Shown here piece after piece: positions 58,305 to 64,000 of a DNA stretch of 64,000 nucleotides. How positions within the stretch are numbered: position 1 is the first letter of the stretch; every line of letters begins with the position of its first letter. Position numbers and translations under genes: made by a program. The notes beneath the pieces were generated by a model that did not search any database, was not told the origin of the DNA, and saw nothing but the letters and a program-made list of their open reading frames with translations. Origin of the DNA: Siphonodentalium dalli (Eukaryota; Mollusca; Scaphopoda; Gadilida; Siphonodentaliidae); assembly GCA_032622095.1 (NCBI GenBank), contig CP136066.1, positions 64,636,609 through 64,700,608 of the forward strand. Direction: 5' to 3'.

Positions 58305-58562
58305 GTCTAACTTACTCGCGGCCATATTGGATCCACCAGGTCCGGTTCCGTGGTTTTAGTGCTACAGTTCAAAGTTTTGGAGTAGCATTTCCATATTTGA
58401 CATAAATGGAAGTCATGAATATTCAAAAGCTCCATATATGGAAATGCTACTCCAGAACTTTGATCTGTAGCAATAAAACAACCGGGACTGCATGGAAGAA
58501 TATCTGATACCATGGAACCGGACCTGCATGCATGGTGGATCTAATATGGCCGCGAGTTAATG
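58305..58562. mobile_element. Foldback MITE, related to the CATCCAGCCCC family, copy 4
   Basis: AACTTACTCGCGGCCATATT-GGATCCACCAGGTCCGGTTCC on the left mirrors GGAACCGGACCTGCATGC...GGATCTAATATGGCCGCGAGTTAA on the right. The interior carries GTGCTACAGTTCAAAGTTTTGG and its inverted partner, as in 38415. The outer arms differ from the other copies. Confidence 0.65.
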
Positions 58563-59030
58563 ACATGATAGGGCGTATTGGGTGGGGGTGAAAGGCATAG
58601 ACCATGTTCCAAATGACAAGAGTGGTATAATATACTGAATGAGGAGAAGTTGAAGTGGCATACGTGCGGAAACCACCTATATAGCCAATCTTGGGTGACC
58701 GTTCATTGTCGTACACGGTAGTATTGAACACCAGGGACACGCAAATAGAAAACTAACATCTTTTTAATATTTAATATTTCAAATTAAAGGTACTCAATCA
58801 GAGGGTCTCCATATCACATTCCAACAAAAACGACAACATGTTTTGAAATGCTGCTTCAGTTATCATAATCTAATAATTGCCCAAATATAACGAAAAGCAC
58901 AATCAACTATAGTATACAATTCCACAAAACCCTGCAAAACCTGTTATTTATCAACATTTTGTTCAACGAAATTTTGCCGGTTTGTCAAATATCTAACACA
59001 AAAAGCCACTTGATTTTACCCGCAATTTGG
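58563..59030. other. Non-genic
   Basis: AT-rich. TTAAAGGTACTCAATCAGAG at 58785 recurs at the very end of the window (63957), indicating a dispersed repeat. Confidence 0.4.
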
Positions 59031-59453
59031 TCAATGATATTCTTCTCGTTGACTGTATATTGGGCCACCTAAAATAATAGATTTCAAACATCGATATTTG
59101 ATCACTCTGAGCGGTGATGGGTGCATGGGTTCCTCGACTCGAATCAAATATGTTTTACCCCCCCCCCCCGAAGCCAACGAAATAGTAATTTGCGAGCGTT
59201 TATTCGGATTGAGTACCTTTAACAAACGTATAGCATTATACATGTGCAGTATAGTAAGCACATTCTCAGCTAAGTGAGCCCAATGGACATGATGTTTCAC
59301 CGAAAAATCGAAGTTAACCATAAGAGCCAATTCGGTTAGTTTCTTGAAGTAGAGTATCCATATAATTGAAATCTGTATTGGCGGACGTTTTAACAAATTA
59401 TCCCCTGACATACAACAGATGGAAATATGGGCTTCCACTTTCCCATGCGACAT
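59031..59453 (-). pseudogene. Possible retrotransposon reverse-transcriptase fragment
   Basis: A 140-codon frame whose middle (FDFSVKHHVHWAHLAENVL) faintly resembles the LG-x-x-x-D-x-x-L-x-W-x-x-H-I motif of LINE reverse transcriptases. No flanking motifs confirm it. A C10 run at about 59159-59168 lies inside the frame. Could be chance. Confidence 0.2.
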
Positions 59454-60398
59454 AATACGTTACATACGTTACCACTGCCGACTAGGCTAACGTCATTATG
59501 TATAACACATCGAGATTGCATTCGGATTTGCAAAGTATTAAAATGATCTGAAACTCGTTCAAGATCACAAAACTAGTGCTCTAATTCATTCTCTTCTCAA
59601 TCCTTGGAAATTAAGCAAACATGTATTGTGGCGGACATGCATGTTCAAAATGATATATAATTATATGATATTATAAACTAATGTATTTGGAAGTATATTA
59701 TCTGCGATGGCTGTCTATTCAAATCAAGATTTTACTATTAGCACGCGTCTCGTTCACGGTGGTAACGTATTCTGTCGATTATACCTTAAGTGCTCACAAG
59801 CTATACATTAAACATAAAATACTCATTTGACATTAAGACAATCAATTTTATTCCATATCGTGTCAAATGTACAAGTTTAATACTGTTAAATATGCATGCA
59901 ATTAACAATTAAGCATGCAGTGACTGCGTAGTGGGTAGGTGCTACTTATACGCTCAATATTGTTTATATAGGCTAAATCTGACGTCTGCGTGGTATGGAT
60001 GGGGTCTCGACGTGATATATATGAACGTTGTGAAGTCAGTTACATAATTGTACATTGACGCACACATCAGCCGTGCTCTTTAATATGAAAGCAAGTGATC
60101 ACAATCGACTAGTCCACGCAATCGTGTATATCCTTCCCAAGAAACAATCAACACGCATTTCCTAATGAATAAATAACTCCTGGCATGTCAGGCACGAAGT
60201 CTATTGAAGCTGCCGAGCATTCCACAAATACACGGATCACGTGTGAGATACTGCTTTGAGCTTACGATATATACATGTGTGTTTAAAAAATACGATTTGT
60301 TCACGCCTATTTTGGAGCGCAAACCACCAAGTGACTTTATTTGATAAATGAAGGTCTGTTGTTGAAAGTTTTAGGTGGGATATGTGTTCAATTCTAGC
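59454..60398. other. Non-genic
   Basis: AT-rich; no gene recognised. The inverted end of the AAAAGAGCGTT repeat family (TTTGGAGCGCAAACCACCAAG) lies near 60312. Confidence 0.4.
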
Positions 60399-60560
60399 CA
60401 GGGTTGGGGCGATTACATTCTAATGTAATTGATTACGATTACAATTACTTTTGATTTACATGATTACGATTATTGATTAAATATTTTTCAAATGTAATTG
60501 ATTACGATTACATTACTTTAGTAAAATGAAACTGATTACTTTGGATTACATCTGATTACA
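60399..60560. mobile_element. hAT-like terminus with TGTAATTGATTACGATTAC repeats
   Basis: Starts CAGGGTTGGGGCGATTACAT, as many animal hAT ends do, and runs into several copies of a TGTAATTGATTACGATTAC phrase. No matching right end (CCAACCCTG) was found, so this is a truncated remnant. Assignment from end similarity only. Confidence 0.4.
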
Positions 60561-61329
60561 ATGTTTAGTTTCCAACCATTTTGATCCCATAGGAATAACT
60601 AATGAAATAAATCAAATTAAAATATCAAATGTTATTTAATAACTATATAATACGTAAACAAGGAACGACTGAACAAATAAAACAACCAAGCAATAAGCAC
60701 ATAAACGTTTTTAATTAATTTGTGATGTTTTGTCATGGAGTTGTGCACCAACATATTGGGAATAGACCATGTTTTGTGTGTATTTATTTAATTTTATTAA
60801 GTATAGTTTTCATTTAGCTCGAATCCAAAATATCATCGAGTGAAATGTTAATACGCTCGTATATGCTTAGCTGCTAATTTGTATACGAAGCATTTATATA
60901 AATGACCCAAATTGCACAAGTAAGCCCAAGATAGAGTTAAAACGAACTTAATTACAAACTATATACCTGTACACGGCCTGGCTAAATCGACAAGGACTCA
61001 CTTTATCGTTCATATTGCATCAATGTGAAATGACAACTGTGGACAAAATGAAATTAAAACATGTGACCACAAGACACCATAAACACTCCCCCGATCCAAA
61101 TTCAGTTGACCGCCGTCAATTTTGATGGGGTTTGTGGTGACTGTTTAATGCGTCTTGGGGGGGGGGGGGTAAATTACAGCACCCTTTGTTTGACCTTAAT
61201 ATATAAAGGAACCGAGAAATGGAATGGGTCACCTACATGAACCGCTCTGCGTTGGCGGCTGCCATGTTCGAATAAGGAATGGAAGTCACGTGGTTCGTAT
61301 AAGTTTAATAAAAGCTGAAAAATGCGACT
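60561..61329. other. Non-genic
   Basis: AT-rich, with a G10 run near 61156. GGAAGTCACGTGG at about 61280 repeats the ETS/E-box-like motif of 37740. Confidence 0.35.
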
Positions 61330-61735
61330 TTTTGAAAAAACAGTGGCGGCCATTTTGAAAAAAAAAGTGGCGTCCATATTGAAAAAAAGTGGCGGCCATT
61401 TTGAATCAGTCGACCATTATGATTGGTTTGTTGGGGGGAAAATCAGTCTTCGCAGTTCACATTGACCTTTCATGTCAAATTGCATGCTTTGCGTCACAAT
61501 AAAGTGAACGATTCTGTTACTACCGTTGATACATAATTACATGTATAAGAAGGCAGTGTAACTCACCAAAATTTATCATAAGTGGTGTAAATTCAACATA
61601 ATTGATATTTCGTTGTTTTCACTTGGTTATTTTCACGTATCCTTCCAAATAATAGTCATCGTATTTCCCGGACAGAACCGATTAAATTGGGAGAGAACCG
61701 ACTCGATCGGGAGAGAACCGATCGAGATATCACAA
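61330..61735. repeat. Short tandem motifs
   Basis: Three copies of AGTGGCGGCCATTTTGAAAA-type units at about 61340-61405 (similar to phrases at 41513-42090), and three of GGGAGAGAACCGA at about 61690-61725. Confidence 0.55.
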
Positions 61736-62179
61736 TTCGCAGTTTTCGTCGTTGTTATTACTCGCACAATAGGATTTTCATTATGACTACGTTATTTGGG
61801 ACCATAGATTATGAGAGGAATGGAAAAACGAATCGAATTATCACCTAGATGGCTCAAAAATTGCGTTTTAACTGTCAAAAACTCACGAAAATGTATAATT
61901 TGGATCATCAGGAACCGTCACAAATCAGTCAAGAACCATCACAAATCGGCGATAGAACGACTTCCGATGTAACAGTTCCTACACAGGGGGTGACCATTTC
62001 AGTCCATAAATTTGGCCGAAATTATTTAAATTATCTAAATATGCGGGTTTTTCTTTGAAAACAATTTTGGCGATATCACGTACACGGGGGTGATCCAATT
62101 GGAACACAACCCATTTGCTAATTGTCATCTCAATACATCCAAAATAGCGTACAAAAGCCTCAATAGAGTATTTACGACC
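61736..62179. other. Non-genic
   Basis: No supported gene; a small duplicated phrase (AACCGTCACAAATCAG / AACCATCACAAATCGG) near 61913 and 61934. Confidence 0.4.
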
Positions 62180-62520
62180 ATCAAGTGTGTTCCATCCCAT
62201 CCAATTGGTTTACGAAACCACGAGACACTCGCTGGTTGGTTTGAGATATTCGATGATGGTTTTGTACACTAGTTGGGACACTCATAGGTTGGGTTGTGGG
62301 ACATTTTGCATGGGATGGATTTAGACACCAGTTGTTTTAGACACTTCTGATGGTTTAAGGTAATCGTCGTGATACATGGGACACCCATTTGGATGGTTAT
62401 GAACAGTCATTAAATGGCGTGGGACACCCAGTGGATGGTTTGGGGTTCTCAATTGATGGTTTGAGACGCTCGTTGAGTTGTTTGGGATGTTTTGGAATAC
62501 TCATTTGAGCGGGGTTGGAC
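62180..62520. repeat. Degenerate minisatellite (GGATGGTTTGGGACACTCAT-like)
   Basis: About ten diverged units of roughly 25-35 bp around GATGGTTTG-GACAC-C. Open frames through it are chance. Confidence 0.5.
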
Positions 62521-64000
62521 ACTATCGTACTCATAAGTGCAAATATAGTCATTATGGGGGGGGGGCGTGGGGTCTCTGGAGGAATACGGAACCTAGAAAA
62601 TCTGATTTATTTGAATATTCCTGGGGTGTAACACATTTGAGGCATCAAACCTTTCGTACGCGATTGTGCAAATAAAACCCAGCAGGCTCTCGGGTTAATA
62701 GCCAGTTATGTTGGAAGGGCCACGTTAGAAGGTTTATCAATCTAAACCTCCCCATTATATGAAAATGTCATAATGTATAATTGTATCTTTCTTCTGCTCA
62801 TATTACCTGAAAATCCCTCAGAATTAATATAATACACCCTTACACCAGTTTTTTTATAATTGAATGTCATTATTCCATTTAGTATAAAGAAAGGGCTAAA
62901 TAATTCATCTCACATGGAGATACTTCGAATTGCGTAATGTCCATGATATACCTGGATATACAGGGTATTATGCTTATCCGTGCATGCTTGACGAGTGTTT
63001 CTATCATATGGAAATTAATGGAGGGGAAAATGACGCTTCGTTGGTGCAGGTAATATATGCATACACAACAAAGAACAAATCGAGTACATGAGACACTGCG
63101 ATTTAATGACCGTTTCATGCATAACATCGAGATGTCGAGCTATCATGCAGGTGTTTTATGGGCTGAAACGTTGGAATCTCGATCATGAACCCCACGTAGC
63201 TATTAATTGTATGATGCTGCAATACTCGCTATATCCATATTTGCGAATCTTGGAAGAACCCGTTGTAAACTCGATGAAAACTCGAACCTAACATGGGGTG
63301 CAAATAGAAATTACTGGAAGGGGTGCATTTAGAAACTATAGGTGAACACCCCTAACAGGGACCTCCAGCCACGTCCCTGCTAACTCGTGAGTTACACTGA
63401 TTTAACACATCATAGCCTATACTATTAATGACATCAGAACATATATGAAACACATACAAACATACATGCCTTCACTCTTGTGCATGCACCCACACCCTAA
63501 AGATGATCCATGTGCCGGTCTGTCCGAATGATAATTGGGATATTTTCAAGCAGAAACGGTCAAAATGTGAAGCATATCATTCGCATCTTTGACATCCCAG
63601 CTCTGGTGTGTCGACATTTCATCGCAGGATCGATCTGCGGCTTTGATACCCGAAGTTATGATGGGTACCCACACTTGGACTAAGCTAGTATTTTTGCGAA
63701 CCGCTCTGCAGGTTGGACAATTTATGGTTAATTAAACATATATTTTTCTATTGATACACACATTATCCGCCATCTACAACTGATAATTATGGTTCAAACG
63801 AACCACCTAACGTCAGAATGTGTCTACTATTTATGATAAAAGCGGAAATGAGTAGGAATTTCTATTAAAGTTATCGGGTGAGAGCAAGCTGTGGTCGCTA
63901 TCTCATTGAGGGGATATTCCGCTAAAGTTATGTTTTAATAGTGGATATCACCCCATTTAAAGGTACTCAATCCGAACAGAGGGTCCCCATCTCAACAGAT
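62521..64000. other. Non-genic right edge
   Basis: G-rich tract at 62556-62566. A family-3 MITE end (TTTAGTATAAAGAAAGGGCTAA) at about 62877-62899. The last ~50 bases repeat the phrase of 58785. No gene recognised. Confidence 0.4.

Overview
This window is eukaryotic, AT-rich and dominated by repeats. Its best genes are a cluster of single-exon class A (rhodopsin-like) G-protein-coupled receptors. Small nonautonomous DNA transposons, two Helitron-like elements, a Mutator-like element and worn non-LTR retrotransposon pieces fill most of the rest. Receptor style (an N-F-x-x-Y end to helix 7, resembling invertebrate neuropeptide/FMRFamide-type receptors), lineage-specific tandem receptor expansion, TTAGGG-type telomeric repeats and the transposon mix suggest a marine invertebrate, perhaps a mollusc or another lophotrochozoan. 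That assignment is inference; no taxon-diagnostic gene is present. I see no rRNA, tRNA, CRISPR array or prokaryotic operon.

Layout. 0-13 kb: repeats only (palindrome-core MITEs, foldbacks, a 624-bp tandem duplication). 13.8-15.7 kb: an acidic first coding exon on the minus strand whose 5' splice site has been copied twice in a 389-bp tandem array. 15.7-31 kb: direct repeats, two Helitron-like elements in opposite orientation (17.6-20.7 and 26.9-29.4 kb), a reverse-transcriptase remnant (22.8 kb) and a Mutator-like element with a 9-bp target duplication (29.6-30.95 kb). 31.5-52.2 kb: the receptor cluster. 52.2-64 kb: decayed flank of the cluster, minisatellites, long hairpins, no convincing gene.

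Receptor cluster. Three receptors have long open frames: two on the minus strand (31.6-32.7 and 39.6-40.6 kb) and one on the plus strand (42.7-43.7 kb). Four more copies are broken: two minus-strand fragments (45.9-46.5 and 50.1-50.7 kb), a chimeric plus-strand copy (46.96-47.9 kb) and a multiply damaged plus-strand copy (51.2-52.2 kb). The two fragments and the chimera result from a very recent 4,210-bp tandem duplication. Its junction lies inside the helix-1/loop-1 coding sequence of a receptor and can be placed within about three bases by paralogue-specific differences, a textbook product of unequal crossing over between neighbouring paralogues. The three open receptors share a conserved 5' flank with an upstream ATG. 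In two of them it opens a short uORF overlapping the receptor start; in the third, indels join it in frame to the receptor. They also differ at the C-terminus: only one keeps the full tail ending in a possible PDZ ligand.

Mobile DNA. At least three MITE families are bounded by TTAA (piggyBac-like by target site). Two of them, plus a family with unrelated termini, carry the same ~70-bp near-perfect palindrome, about 22 copies of which lie in the window. No transposase, Rep/helicase or intact reverse transcriptase is encoded here, so all mobile elements in the window are nonautonomous or dead.
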